Origin: Listeria booriae | GTDB taxonomy: Bacteria; Bacillota; Bacilli; Lactobacillales; Listeriaceae | Direction: 5' to 3' | NCBI RefSeq assembly: GCF_000766865.1 | Contig: NZ_JNFA01000030.1 | Span: 62,001-126,000, forward strand | DNA: 64,000 nucleotides | Shown: positions 1-8,799 of the stretch, one piece after another | How positions within the stretch are numbered: position 1 is the stretch's first letter | Layout of the letters: every line of letters begins with the position of its first letter | Position numbers and translations under genes: made by a program | The notes under the pieces: generated by a model | The model's input: only the letters and a program-made list of their open reading frames with translations | Database searches by the model: none | Told to the model about the DNA's origin: nothing

Positions 1-840
1 GGAAGTAACCGTATACAATTCTTTTGCGCGAAGATAGGCGTCTTCATAGGAAATGTAATAATAACCATTATCACCCCAATTTGCACCCCAGCTATTTTTA
101 GCGATAAAAGCGCCGTTTCGTGCGGGTGGATAGGTGAACTTATTTTTATCAAAACTATCATCCCAACCAACAAGTGTGACCACATGATTAGATGCGCCGA
201 CACGTTCTGGTAGCAGGTTCTGCGTGTTATAATCGCCTCTGTAACTACCTAAACCGTCTCGGGCAGAAATAACATTGCCATATTTCTGTACGTTGTTTTT
301 GATTGCGTTTACTCTGTCTGTAATTTCAGTAGCTGTATTCTCTTTATAATTCGTTAGCCCAGGCATCTTAGTGAATCCTTGAACATGAAGTGCCGCAGGA
401 CGATTGCCTAAAATAGATAACGGTTGATATCCGACGATTGAGTTTGGAAAAGTGGTTTCAAGAACAGGGCCTTTCCACGTCATCATTTTCTCAAGTACTG
501 GAAAGCTGTCATACCCAGAGTCTAACGCACCACCAACACCAAGCGACCAGTCAAATTTCCCAGTGATGTTAGCTGCGAGTGCATAGTTGAAATAGTTTTC
601 TGCGAGATCGATTTTTATTCCTGTGTTCTTTACATAATTTTGTTCGGTGGCTGCTATGGTTGCAAAGGACCAACAAATATTCCTTGTTTGTTGCTTCACA
701 GGTGTTGTTGTCCCCGTGGCTCTTGGATCAAAAGACGTTGGTAGGTTTTCCGCGAGTGCGTGCGTAGGCCACAAAACCCCGATAGAAATTAGGATTGTGA
801 GAAGCAATGTAAAACTCCCTTTTTTAAAATAATGTGTCAT
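1..840 (-). CDS. Secreted papain-like (C1A) cysteine protease, C-terminus cut by window edge
   Basis: Read on the minus strand from ATG at 840, with GGGAGGA eight bases upstream. The 280 codons inside the window are open to the edge, so the C-terminus is missing. A hydrophobic signal peptide ends near residue 30 (THALA-EN). The papain triad is visible: Cys56 in NICWSFA with Gln50 six residues before it (oxyanion hole), His219 in SNHVVTLVGWDD, and Asn249 in KNSWGANWGDNGYYYISYED. This is the C1A peptidase arrangement, and the protein should cut peptides outside the cell. There is essentially no propeptide before the catalytic Cys, unlike most eukaryotic papains. Substrate unknown. It is transcribed alone, leftwards, away from the Crp/Fnr gene behind it. 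Confidence 0.88.
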   Translation of the reverse strand, partial: MTHYFKKGSFTLLLTILISIGVLWPTHALAENLPTSFDPRATGTTTPVKQQTRNICWSFATIAATEQNYVKNTGIKIDLAENYFNYALAANITGKFDWSLGVGGALDSGYDSFPVLEKMMTWKGPVLETTFPNSIVGYQPLSILGNRPAALHVQGFTKMPGLTNYKENTATEITDRVNAIKNNVQKYGNVISARDGLGSYRGDYNTQNLLPERVGASNHVVTLVGWDDSFDKNKFTYPPARNGAFIAKNSWGANWGDNGYYYISYEDAYLRAKELYTVTS

Positions 841-933
841 TTTTTAATTCCTCCCTTTGTAAATTTTACTAACGTTTAAAAGATTAACACATTAATATAG
901 CTAAAGCTAATGATTTGGTATTTATTGTGATAG

Positions 934-981
934 AAAAACGAAGGCTAGCATGCGCAACGGTGCATGCTAGCCTTCGTTTTT
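934..981 (-). terminator. Rho-independent terminator, potentially bidirectional
   Basis: A perfect 16-bp stem (ACGAAGGCTAGCATGC and its complement) with an 8-base loop, flanked by A5 on the left and T5 on the right. It lies 95 bp past the stop of the minus-strand Crp/Fnr gene and before the protease promoter, so it insulates the two. Confidence 0.9.
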
Positions 982-1075
982 AAGTGGCAAAATTATTTTT
1001 AATGCAAGTGATAGGTCACAATTACTCGTGATTTTTTGAAATCTTGCTACATTTTTTTCAATATGTCTGGATATC

Positions 1076-1774
1076 CTATAAATCCCACCAGTCATCAAAA
1101 CCTAGCAAATCTCGCAGTCGCTTAATATCGGTAATAATCCATGGCTTCTTAGATGACACCAAAATGCCTTCTTCTCGCAATTTCTTCAATACATCAGAAG
1201 TATACGTTTTAGATGTGTAGGAGAAATCAGCCAACAAATCGTAAGTTAAGACAGCAGGCAATTGAGCTTCGTTGGGCTTTGTCCGAATACCAGCTTTCAC
1301 ACAGCGAAGTAGCGAAAAATAAATACTATCTTCTGAAGAAAGGCTATATTTTTTTGTTAATACAAAGAGGTCGTAGCGGCTCTCTAAAGCGTAATTTAGC
1401 ATAATATAGTTTTTTGGATCTTCGGTGATGAGTATTTTTCGCATGTAATCAAAATCGATTTGCCACCATAAAACATCGTTAAGCGCGGTGACGGTATACT
1501 GCTTCGGAACTTCTTCGATGAGGATTGGCAAATTAAAGAGTTTCCCTGGCGGAACGATATGGAAATTTTTTGTGTACTCGTCACCAGTGTAGTTATATTT
1601 CACATAGCCACTTTCGACTAGATAGCAGTACTTTAAGCTAGTCTCCGAAGTTATAACGGTTCCTTTTGGAATAATGTGTTGCGTGCAATACTGATTAAAC
1701 CGGGTATCTTTCTTCAATAATTTTAAAATCTTGGAGAAAGAAGCGTAAGAGCGAATCTCATCTTTACTGTACAT
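1076..1774 (-). CDS. Crp/Fnr (PrfA-like) family transcriptional regulator
   Basis: 232 aa. The N-terminal half has the cyclic-nucleotide-binding beta-roll pattern (residues about 30-115: IIPKGTVITSE, YLVESGYVKYNY, FNLPILIEE). A helical linker follows, and the C-terminal third is a winged helix (LTYDLLADFSYTSKTYTSDVLKKLREEGIL). Length and layout match the Listeria PrfA-like paralogues. The sequence does not show conserved cAMP-binding or Fe-S cysteine motifs, so the effector is unknown. GGAAGG lies about 10 bases before the ATG. It is one of four such regulators in the window. Its promoter region carries an 11-bp direct repeat that could be an operator. Not PrfA itself as far as can be judged. 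Confidence 0.8.
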   Translation of the reverse strand: MYSKDEIRSYASFSKILKLLKKDTRFNQYCTQHIIPKGTVITSETSLKYCYLVESGYVKYNYTGDEYTKNFHIVPPGKLFNLPILIEEVPKQYTVTALNDVLWWQIDFDYMRKILITEDPKNYIMLNYALESRYDLFVLTKKYSLSSEDSIYFSLLRCVKAGIRTKPNEAQLPAVLTYDLLADFSYTSKTYTSDVLKKLREEGILVSSKKPWIITDIKRLRDLLGFDDWWDL

Positions 1775-1797
1775 AGGGCATCAACCTTCCTCTAATC

Positions 1798-1834
1798 ATA
1801 CTCTATAGAAAATCCGACGTTCTATTCTCTATAG
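1798..1834. promoter_or_regulatory. Pair of direct repeats upstream of Crp/Fnr gene 1
   Basis: ATACTCTATAG (1798-1808) and ATTCTCTATAG (1824-1834) are near-identical 11-mers 26 bp apart, start to start, just upstream of the minus-strand regulator's ribosome binding site. The spacing is about 2.5 helical turns. They may be an operator or part of a promoter; function is inferred only from position. Confidence 0.3.
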
Positions 1835-2018
1835 TTAAGTTATAGCACGATTCAAGTACTTTAATAAAACAAATTGTTTTATATAGCCATCTTTCTTTTT
1901 TTTTAGTATTTTAGCTTGGAAGAAATGTCATAAAAAGTTCAAGAAAAAGAGCCACAGCATTAGATAAAGTTATACTTAATATAAAAACAAGCCAGAATGT
2001 ATACCACTAGCTTACTAG
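1835..2018. other. AT-rich divergent intergenic region
   Basis: This lies between two divergently transcribed Crp/Fnr genes. It contains a T-rich run (about 1889-1904) and promoter-like AT-rich blocks, but no coding frame, RNA gene or convincing promoter could be fixed. The remaining part up to 2140 holds a small frame described separately. Confidence 0.4.
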
Positions 2019-2144
2019 ATGTGTATTAAAAGAACTCTAGCTGAATCTGGAGAAAAAACATGGAAATACGATACGGTATATACTGGGTTTATTCAAGAAG
2101 CGACAGAGCGTAGGTACAGTAAAAGAAGGAGTGAGCGGTCATGA
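2019..2144 (+). CDS. Possible 41-codon ORF overlapping the next regulator by ATGA
   Basis: An open frame of 41 codons begins at ATG 2019 and its TGA overlaps the ATG of the following Crp/Fnr gene (ATGA at 2141-2144), the geometry of translational coupling. The predicted peptide is basic at its C-terminus (ERRYSKRRSERS). No good Shine-Dalgarno is seen before its ATG, so it may be chance or the remnant of a truncated gene. No family recognised. Confidence 0.25.
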   Translation: MCIKRTLAESGEKTWKYDTVYTGFIQEATERRYSKRRSERS

Positions 2145-2830
2145 GTGAGTTAGATATAAGTCAAGAACGGTTTTTAGCACAAGAAAATACACGTCGCGAA
2201 TTTCAAGCCTATTTATTAGAGGATATACCTTATGAAACATGCTATGTAGAGGAAAATCAAGTACTGATCGAAAGAAATAGCTTAGAAGCGTGCGTCTATA
2301 TCGTGGTATCAGGAGTAGCGTTGGCGAAAAAAGAAAATGTGCCTTTACAATTTTTTGGGCGGTACGCATGCTTAGGTATAGAAAATATCTTTTCACCAGA
2401 TAAAACCGACACAACCATATTAGCACTAACCAGAATGAAAGTATATAAGTTAACAATAAAAGATGTGTTTACTAGATTACAACAACATGGTGATGGATTT
2501 CGCTTGTTGGGAATGATACAAGCGGATCATATCGATACTTTTTTACAACATCATGTAGCATCTAAACTTAGTCATGACAGGGTATGGGATGTACTACTAC
2601 GATTGAGCTTTTTATACGGTAAAGAAGAAAATCAATGCATCTATACGCCAAAATATTTTTCAAAAAAAATGATTGCAGATTATTTAAATATTAGCTATGG
2701 TAGCGTGGCTGCGGCTTTTAGAGCATTAGAAGCAGAGGGGAAACTTCATGATGAGCCGCATGGTATGGTGATTTACAAAGTTTGGACACAAAAAGTTCGT
2801 AAAAATATCGCAAATACCTTAAATTCTTAA
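2141..2830 (+). CDS. Crp/Fnr (PrfA-like) family transcriptional regulator
   Basis: 229 aa. It has an N-terminal beta-roll sensor (about residues 25-115; YIVVSGVALAKKE, LQFFGRYACLGIENIF), a long dimerisation helix, and a C-terminal winged helix with a clear recognition segment (KYFSKKMIADYLNISYGSVAAAFRALEAEGKL). AAGGAG lies nine bases upstream of the ATG. It is followed 99 bp later by another paralogue of the same architecture. Ligand and targets are unknown. Its position before the surface protein and polysaccharide genes makes it a candidate regulator of them, which is inference. Confidence 0.82.
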   Translation: MSELDISQERFLAQENTRREFQAYLLEDIPYETCYVEENQVLIERNSLEACVYIVVSGVALAKKENVPLQFFGRYACLGIENIFSPDKTDTTILALTRMKVYKLTIKDVFTRLQQHGDGFRLLGMIQADHIDTFLQHHVASKLSHDRVWDVLLRLSFLYGKEENQCIYTPKYFSKKMIADYLNISYGSVAAAFRALEAEGKLHDEPHGMVIYKVWTQKVRKNIANTLNS

Positions 2831-2929
2831 GTTAGAACCTCTTCATAATCGTGCTAGAATGAGGGTAGTTAAAAAAACGACATAATAATCTCATGTCATT
2901 GTGAGATAGCGTCAGGAGTTGATAAAAAG

Positions 2930-3622
2930 ATGTCTTATGTAGAATTATTTGATAAAGATGTGATGCAACGCCAATTTAATAACAATCAACTACTACAGTT
3001 ATTGTTTGATGATAGTGTCTTTCCGATAAAGCGAAAAAAAATTAAATATCCTAAGAAAACAGTGATTTTAATGGAAAATCAAACGCATGATGCATTGTAT
3101 TTTCTAGAGTCTGGGATTTGTGCTGGATGGAGAGAGAAACATCTGACACTTTTCTTTGGAGAACATGATGTGCTTGGGATGAATAGCATTTTGCACAATG
3201 AGCCGTCGAGTTTAACCGTGACAGCATTGACGAAAGCAGTCGTGTGGGAGTTTTCCAAGCAAGAAGTGATGATGAAGCTAATGCATACACAGGAAGGCGT
3301 GTTCTTCTTATACCAGGATGTTCGCGCGGAGAACGCAGATTTATTATTAAAAAATAGTATGCAAGCAGAGGATACAGAAGTTCGGGTGATGGGGAACATC
3401 ATTCGGTTAGGTCGATTATATGGAGAAGAAAAGCGAGATACGATAAAATTACCGAAAATATTTACTAGAAAGATAATTGCGAACTATTCGAATACAACGG
3501 TGACGACGGTGTATCTTTTGTGTAAACATTGGATGGAACTAGGAGTGTTGGCTCCAGATTTACAGCTTTGCGTGAATAAACCTGCGGTGAGAGAAATGAT
3601 GACGATTAAGGAATTATTATAG
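2930..3622 (+). CDS. Crp/Fnr (PrfA-like) family transcriptional regulator
   Basis: 230 aa with the same two-domain plan: an effector beta-roll (ALYFLESGICAGWREKHLTLFFGEHDVLGMNSIL) and a C-terminal winged helix (LPKIFTRKIIANYSNTTVTTVYLLCKHWMELGVL). It is clearly related to the gene upstream (shared LxLFFGxxDVLGM and KIFxxKxIAxY patterns), so the two look like a tandem duplication that has diverged. AGGAG sits 10 bases before the ATG. Downstream, 187 bp separate it from the Ig-repeat surface protein. Confidence 0.82.
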   Translation: MSYVELFDKDVMQRQFNNNQLLQLLFDDSVFPIKRKKIKYPKKTVILMENQTHDALYFLESGICAGWREKHLTLFFGEHDVLGMNSILHNEPSSLTVTALTKAVVWEFSKQEVMMKLMHTQEGVFFLYQDVRAENADLLLKNSMQAEDTEVRVMGNIIRLGRLYGEEKRDTIKLPKIFTRKIIANYSNTTVTTVYLLCKHWMELGVLAPDLQLCVNKPAVREMMTIKELL

Positions 3623-3656
3623 CAACATCCACATAAGAAATGGAGGTTTTCTGCAT

Positions 3657-3692
3657 ATGCAACGAATGGCAATTATCATGGACACTAGTTAA
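3657..3692 (+). CDS. Possible 11-codon leader ORF
   Basis: An 11-codon frame (MQRMAIIMDTS) starts 10 bases after a clean GGAGG (3642-3646), in the 187-bp gap before the Ig-repeat gene. Short frames with a good ribosome binding site occur by chance, so this is only a candidate leader peptide. Confidence 0.18.
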   Translation: MQRMAIIMDTS

Positions 3693-3809
3693 GGATAGTG
3701 GGATGAAAGGATACGAAAGGAGTCAGGCAGCGAAACAAAGCGACTTCCAGTATCGATAACTAGAAGTATTCATGACAAAAAATTGAAACAAGAGGAGATT
3801 ATAAATATT

Positions 3810-6800
3810 ATGACGAAGCATCAAACAATGAAAAAAGTAGCAATGGCAGTTATCGCAGCGAATGTGGTAGCGAGCACGGTGATTACAGCAATGCCAGGAG
3901 TTAGTATGGCAGCGGAGAATGGTACGGAAGCTGGAAATAAGGCGGAAATGAAGTTAATGGGAGGCCTAAAGGCTAACCAAAACTTATTAGTCAACCCAGA
4001 ATTTAACGGATTTACAGGGTGGAGTATAAGTAAAGAGGGATACGACCATAACTCAACTGCTATAGCGAATGGTGATGGGTCTATGGATACATCTGTGCCT
4101 TACGATACTGAGGCACTATATGCTTCTCAAATAATTCCTACTGTAGTGGGACATAAATATCGTGTTAAAGGTACAATTACTAATCTAAATGGAAATGGAA
4201 AATACCAATTTTATGCCGCAAAACCATCTAATGGTGCCGTGATAGGTGGATCTGGTGGCTGGCAAAATTGGTTTTCTGTTACCGGGACTAAGAATGGTGA
4301 TTTTGAATTCACTGCTGTGGAATCAACTACCACCATACAAATGCTGGGGGGAACTTGGAATAAATCTGTTGGGAAAATACGTTTTTCTGACATAAGTGTA
4401 TCTGATATTAGTACCATTGAAACTACTACATTAGAGGGTGTTAACACTTCATCAACTAATGTAAATGGAGTGGGAGAAATAGGTGGAACAGTAACTATTA
4501 AGAATACAACAACAAACACAACATTGGGGACAACAACCGTTGGCACCAATGGAGCGTACAGTTTAAATATACCAAAGCAAGCTTATGGTTCTAATATTAG
4601 TGCAACAGTTTCAGCATTAGGTTTAACTTCTACTGCAACTCAAACCGTTACGCAAGCGGCAATTGTAACCCCAACGATTAACCCGATGACAAGTAAAAGT
4701 GGTACGGCATCAGGAACAGGTGAACCGGGCGCAACACTCACATTCAAAGCAAATGGTGTGAATTATCCAACAACCGTTGGCACAAACGGTACTTGGAGCA
4801 TAACTATTCCAAAACAAGCAGGGAATTCAGTAGTAGAAGCAACATCTGTATTGAACGGTGTATCAAGTGCCAAAGCAACTGCGACCGTTGCGTATGAAGG
4901 CCCAAATACACCTGTCCTAAATAACGTAACCAACACATCCACCAAAGTAACTGGAACAGGCGATCCAGGCAATACAATCACGATTAAAGTAAAAGACAAT
5001 GGCAATGCAATTTCCTACACAGGAACGATTGATGATTTTGGTGAATTCTCAGTGAACATTGATACTCCAAACGCAGGCGCAACAGTGGAAGCCATCGCAA
5101 AAGATAAAGACGGCGCATTAAGCGATATCGCAAGCAAAACCGTCCTTGATGTGATTGCTCCAGATGCTCCAAGTGTTAATGCAGTCAAAGATACGGATAC
5201 TACTATTTCAGGTAAAGGAGAAGCCAACTGTGACGTGACCGTGAAATTACCATCTGGCGGAACAGTAGAAGGCCACACGAATGTAGACGGAAACTTTACG
5301 GTTGCTATTCCAAAACAAGCGATCGGTGCGAATATCGAAGTATCCCTTACAGACGCTGCAGGCAATAAAGGTGCTGCAACAAAGGTAACGGTACAAGCCG
5401 ATACATTAGCGAACCCAACGGTTGATCGTGTATCTAATCAAGATACAAAAGTGACAGGAACAGGTGTCGCAGGCGCAACGGTTGTCGTGAAAGCGAACGG
5501 TATTTCTTACACGGATACGGTGAAAGCAGATGGCACGTACGAAGTAGCGATCGCGAAACAGACAGCCGGTACAAGCGTATCTGTTGAACAAAACAAAGCA
5601 GGTAAAACAAGTGGCTCTGTAACAACGATCGTTCAAGACGATGCAGTACCAACAGCACCAACAGTTAACACGATTAAAGACACAGATACAGCGATCACTG
5701 GAACAGGAACAGCAGGAAATCTGATTACAGCTAAAATTGGAAGTGAGACCTATTCCGCAACAGTCGCAACAGACGGTTCTTACAGCATCACGATTCCAGC
5801 ACAAACAGGCGGTACCAATGTCGATGTTTCTGCTAAAAACACAGCAAACGACAAAGTCAGTACAGCAGTTCAAGTCACAGTAATCGACACAACATTAGGT
5901 GCACCAACGATTGATGGTGTCAACACATCTTCTACAACGGTCACTGTCAATGGAGAAAAAGGCGCAACGATTTCTTTACGTCTAACAGATGGTACAATCC
6001 TAACAAAAGTAGCCGATAACACAGGTAAAGCGGTTATCAGCATTCCAAAACAAGTAGCGGGCGCTATTTTAACAGCGACACAAACTGGTGCGAACGGCAA
6101 AGCAAGTACTGCAGGATCCGTAACAGTAACAAGTAATGCATTAGCAGCACCAAGCATCCAAGATTACTACGCAGGCGCTGGTTATGTGACAGGGAAAGCT
6201 CCAGCAGGCGCAAGCAAAATCGCGCTCTATGTCAACAACCAATTAGTTCGTTATGGCGCGATTGACGGCAGTGGCAACTACCAAATCTATGCCGCAGATA
6301 ACGCAAAAATGAACACAGCAGGAACAGCATTCCAAGTCGTAGCACTCGATGCAGACGGTAACATGGGTGTCAAAGCGAACGCAACAGTACTAGCAAAAAC
6401 AGCCGCACCAAGCATCCAAGAGTACTATACAACAGACGTATATGCGAAAGGAACAGCGACTGGCGCATCGAAAGTAACCCTTTATGTGAACGGTAAAGCC
6501 GTTCGTACAGCAGCGGTTTCTAACGGTAGCTACTCTATCTATACAGGTGATCAAGCAAGTCTAGCCATAGCAGGCAACACATTCCAAGTTTCAGCAAGCA
6601 ATGCCGCAGGTATCGAGAGTGCAAAAACAACGGCAACAGTGAAGTCTAAACTAACGGCACCAGTCATTAATAAATACGTGGCAACGGATGCCTATGCACG
6701 TGGAACAGCTTCTGCAGGATCGAAACAAGTCGTATTGTATGTGAATGGTAAAGCCGTTCGTACAGCAAATGTTAATGCCGATGGTACGTATTCGATCTAC

Positions 6801-8198
6801 ACTGGCGACCAAGCGAGCTTAACTACCGCAGGTAACACATTCCAAATCTCAAGTAAAGATGCCGCAGGAAACGAAAGTCCAAAAGCGACAGGAACTGTCG
6901 TATCCGCATTAGCAGCACCTACCATCGCAACTTACTATGCAACAAATGTCTATGCAACAGGAACAACACCAGCAGGCGCATCGAAAGTGGCTCTTTATGT
7001 AAATGGTAAATTTGTTCGTTACGCAGCAGTAACAAACAATGCATATTCCATCTATACAGGCGACCAAGCAAGCTTGGGCGTTGTAGGAAACACATTCCAA
7101 ATCGCAGCAGTAGACGCAAAAGGAACGATTGGAACAATGGCAACAGGAACCGTACAAGCTGACAACCGTGCCGCATCGAAATTAACAACAAATGGTTATA
7201 ACATGGCAACCGATCAAACAGCGAACGGAACAGCAGGAACAAGCATTGCGCGTGTTAAAATCTCTGTAAACGGCGAAGTAAAACGTCAAACAACTGTGTC
7301 AGGTGGCGCATACGCTATCTATGCTAAAGATATCATTACAGCAACAAGTGATGTGGTAGAAATCATCGGTTATGATGCCAATGGTTACGAAATCAATCGT
7401 GTCACAGTACCAGTAACAAACGCAGCGCCACAAACATATGCATTAACAGCAAATCCGTACAATACAACAACCAATGAAAATGTAACAGGAACAGCGGATG
7501 CAGGAATCACACGTGTACAACTTGTAGTCAATGATGTCGTTGTTCGCGCAACAGCAACAGCAAGCGGCGCGTATGCGATTTATGCAAAAGATGCAATTAA
7601 ATCAGGCGATAAAGTAGAAATCGTTGGATTAGATAGTGGAAATGTAGAACGTAACCGTGTCAACGTAACCGTATCCGATGCTCTACCAGCAACGTATAAC
7701 GTTACAGCAAATCAATACAACATCTTCTCTGGTGAAAACGTAACAGGAACAGCAGATGCAGCCGTAACACGCGTGAAACTAGTGGTTAATGGGACAGATG
7801 TACGCACAACAGCAACATCAGGTGGCAGCTATGCGATCTATGCCCAAGACCAAATCAAAACAACAAGCGACGTTGTTCAAATCGTTGCATTGGATAAAGA
7901 CGGTGTCGCACGTAAAACAATCAATGTAGACGTAGTCAACAATAATCCAGCAGCAAAAACAATCACACCAGCAGATTACACCATTGGTACAGATAACATT
8001 ACAGGCACATTTGGTTCTGATGTGAAGAAAGTGCAACTATTTGTGAACGGCGCGTTTGCTCGTCAAGCAGCCATCACAGGTAACGCCTTTACTGTCTATG
8101 CAGCAGACAAAGTAACATCCGCAACACAAACAGTAGAAATGGTAGGCTTTGATAGCTCAGGTGCAGAAATTGTACGTCAAGCCGTTACTGTGAAATAA
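3810..8198 (+). CDS. Large secreted multi-Ig-domain surface/matrix protein
   Basis: 1462 aa from ATG 3810 (AGAGGAG at 3791-3797). An in-frame TTG at 3783 is a less likely start because it lies upstream of that site. A signal peptide ends near SMAAENG. Residues about 55-200 resemble a carbohydrate-binding jelly-roll (NLLVNPEFNGFTGWS ... FYAAKPSNG). The rest is 15 Ig-like modules: seven with PxxNxVxxxxTxxxGTG and TIPKQ signatures (Big_6-like), four with YYATxVYAxGT and LYVNGKxVR, and four with YNxxxNENVTGTADAxxTRVxLVVN. There is no LPXTG, GW or LysM anchor, so attachment, if any, must be non-covalent. It precedes the polysaccharide locus and might be a matrix adhesin; that role is inferred. Confidence 0.85.
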   Translation: MTKHQTMKKVAMAVIAANVVASTVITAMPGVSMAAENGTEAGNKAEMKLMGGLKANQNLLVNPEFNGFTGWSISKEGYDHNSTAIANGDGSMDTSVPYDTEALYASQIIPTVVGHKYRVKGTITNLNGNGKYQFYAAKPSNGAVIGGSGGWQNWFSVTGTKNGDFEFTAVESTTTIQMLGGTWNKSVGKIRFSDISVSDISTIETTTLEGVNTSSTNVNGVGEIGGTVTIKNTTTNTTLGTTTVGTNGAYSLNIPKQAYGSNISATVSALGLTSTATQTVTQAAIVTPTINPMTSKSGTASGTGEPGATLTFKANGVNYPTTVGTNGTWSITIPKQAGNSVVEATSVLNGVSSAKATATVAYEGPNTPVLNNVTNTSTKVTGTGDPGNTITIKVKDNGNAISYTGTIDDFGEFSVNIDTPNAGATVEAIAKDKDGALSDIASKTVLDVIAPDAPSVNAVKDTDTTISGKGEANCDVTVKLPSGGTVEGHTNVDGNFTVAIPKQAIGANIEVSLTDAAGNKGAATKVTVQADTLANPTVDRVSNQDTKVTGTGVAGATVVVKANGISYTDTVKADGTYEVAIAKQTAGTSVSVEQNKAGKTSGSVTTIVQDDAVPTAPTVNTIKDTDTAITGTGTAGNLITAKIGSETYSATVATDGSYSITIPAQTGGTNVDVSAKNTANDKVSTAVQVTVIDTTLGAPTIDGVNTSSTTVTVNGEKGATISLRLTDGTILTKVADNTGKAVISIPKQVAGAILTATQTGANGKASTAGSVTVTSNALAAPSIQDYYAGAGYVTGKAPAGASKIALYVNNQLVRYGAIDGSGNYQIYAADNAKMNTAGTAFQVVALDADGNMGVKANATVLAKTAAPSIQEYYTTDVYAKGTATGASKVTLYVNGKAVRTAAVSNGSYSIYTGDQASLAIAGNTFQVSASNAAGIESAKTTATVKSKLTAPVINKYVATDAYARGTASAGSKQVVLYVNGKAVRTANVNADGTYSIYTGDQASLTTAGNTFQISSKDAAGNESPKATGTVVSALAAPTIATYYATNVYATGTTPAGASKVALYVNGKFVRYAAVTNNAYSIYTGDQASLGVVGNTFQIAAVDAKGTIGTMATGTVQADNRAASKLTTNGYNMATDQTANGTAGTSIARVKISVNGEVKRQTTVSGGAYAIYAKDIITATSDVVEIIGYDANGYEINRVTVPVTNAAPQTYALTANPYNTTTNENVTGTADAGITRVQLVVNDVVVRATATASGAYAIYAKDAIKSGDKVEIVGLDSGNVERNRVNVTVSDALPATYNVTANQYNIFSGENVTGTADAAVTRVKLVVNGTDVRTTATSGGSYAIYAQDQIKTTSDVVQIVALDKDGVARKTINVDVVNNNPAAKTITPADYTIGTDNITGTFGSDVKKVQLFVNGAFARQAAITGNAFTVYAADKVTSATQTVEMVGFDSSGAEIVRQAVTVK
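4424..8195 (+). repeat. Fifteen tandem Ig-like coding repeats in three blocks
   Basis: Approximate blocks are 4424-6140 (seven modules), 6145-7165 (four modules) and 7170-8195 (four modules). Modules are roughly 80-85 codons and diverged. Within the second block the stretches encoding LYVNGKAVRTA and YSIYTGDQASL recur almost verbatim, which points to recent module duplication there. Confidence 0.85.
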
Positions 8199-8210
8199 GA
8201 ATAAACGTAG

Positions 8211-8244
8211 CGCTTCTCTTCTTGTACACGCAAGAAGAGAAGCG
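8211..8244 (+). terminator. Stem-loop after the Ig-repeat gene
   Basis: A perfect 14-bp stem (CGCTTCTCTTCTTG and its complement) with a 6-base loop begins 12 bases after the stop. It is followed by TCCTTT rather than a clean T-run, so it may be a weak terminator or an mRNA-stabilising hairpin that limits read-through into the lipoprotein and glycosyltransferase genes. Confidence 0.65.
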
Positions 8245-8275
8245 TCCTTTAAAAAAATGACGAAGGTGGAGACAT

Positions 8276-8785
8276 ATGAAAAAATTATTAATCGTAGGTT
8301 TAACAATCGGAACATTACTAGGCACAGCAGCATGCACCAACAATGACGCGAGCAACGAGACCAAAACAACGCAAACAGAAACACAAAAAGAAACGAAAAA
8401 AAGCGAAGTCAACCAAGTGAAAACAATCAATGATATGGCCATGAAAATAACAAGCGATGACATTGTAAAAGACGATACGTTGAAGAAAGACCAATCGTTA
8501 CTCGCTGTTCATTTTGATATTAAAAACAATGGAAAAGTAGACAACGGCGTTGGAGCTGGTGATTTTTATGTGAAAGACGCGAATGGCAAAAAATATCTGA
8601 TGACAGGGCACGAAGACAACTTTGGTGATGTTATTAAACCTGGAAAAGAGCTCAAAGGTATCGGTTATTATGCGATTCCCAAAGATGCTAAAAACTTAAC
8701 AATGGTTTATGACAAAGCAGTAGACACCTCTAAAAATGAGAAAACATTAGAATGGTACATCGGTACACCAAAACAAGCAAAGTAA
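8276..8785 (+). CDS. Secreted lipoprotein, DUF4352-like
   Basis: 169 aa. Positive N-terminus, hydrophobic stretch and a lipobox-like LLGTAAC put the lipidated Cys at residue 20; Thr at the -3 position is slightly atypical. A polar Thr/Lys/Glu linker (about 21-45) is followed by a beta-rich domain with the pattern of DUF4352 (LLAVHFDIKNNGKVDNGVGAGDFYVKDANGKKY ... IKPGKELKGIGYYAIPKDAKNL), an Ig-like fold seen in many Gram-positive lipoproteins. Probably surface exposed; function unknown. AAGGTGG precedes the ATG. It is the first gene after the stem-loop and is followed 14 bases later by a glycosyltransferase. Confidence 0.75.
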   Translation: MKKLLIVGLTIGTLLGTAACTNNDASNETKTTQTETQKETKKSEVNQVKTINDMAMKITSDDIVKDDTLKKDQSLLAVHFDIKNNGKVDNGVGAGDFYVKDANGKKYLMTGHEDNFGDVIKPGKELKGIGYYAIPKDAKNLTMVYDKAVDTSKNEKTLEWYIGTPKQAK

Positions 8786-8799
8786 GGTGAGAAAACGTG

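Noticed and set aside
5406-5873. Long Cys-rich minus-strand frame (155 codons) inside the Ig-repeat gene
   Set aside because: Antisense shadow of a repetitive Thr/Ala/Val-rich coding sequence. It has no ribosome site and similar frames recur elsewhere antisense to the same gene.
4424-8195. Repetitive region considered as a CRISPR-like or satellite array
   Set aside because: Repeats are about 250 bp, coding and in frame, and encode Ig-like modules.
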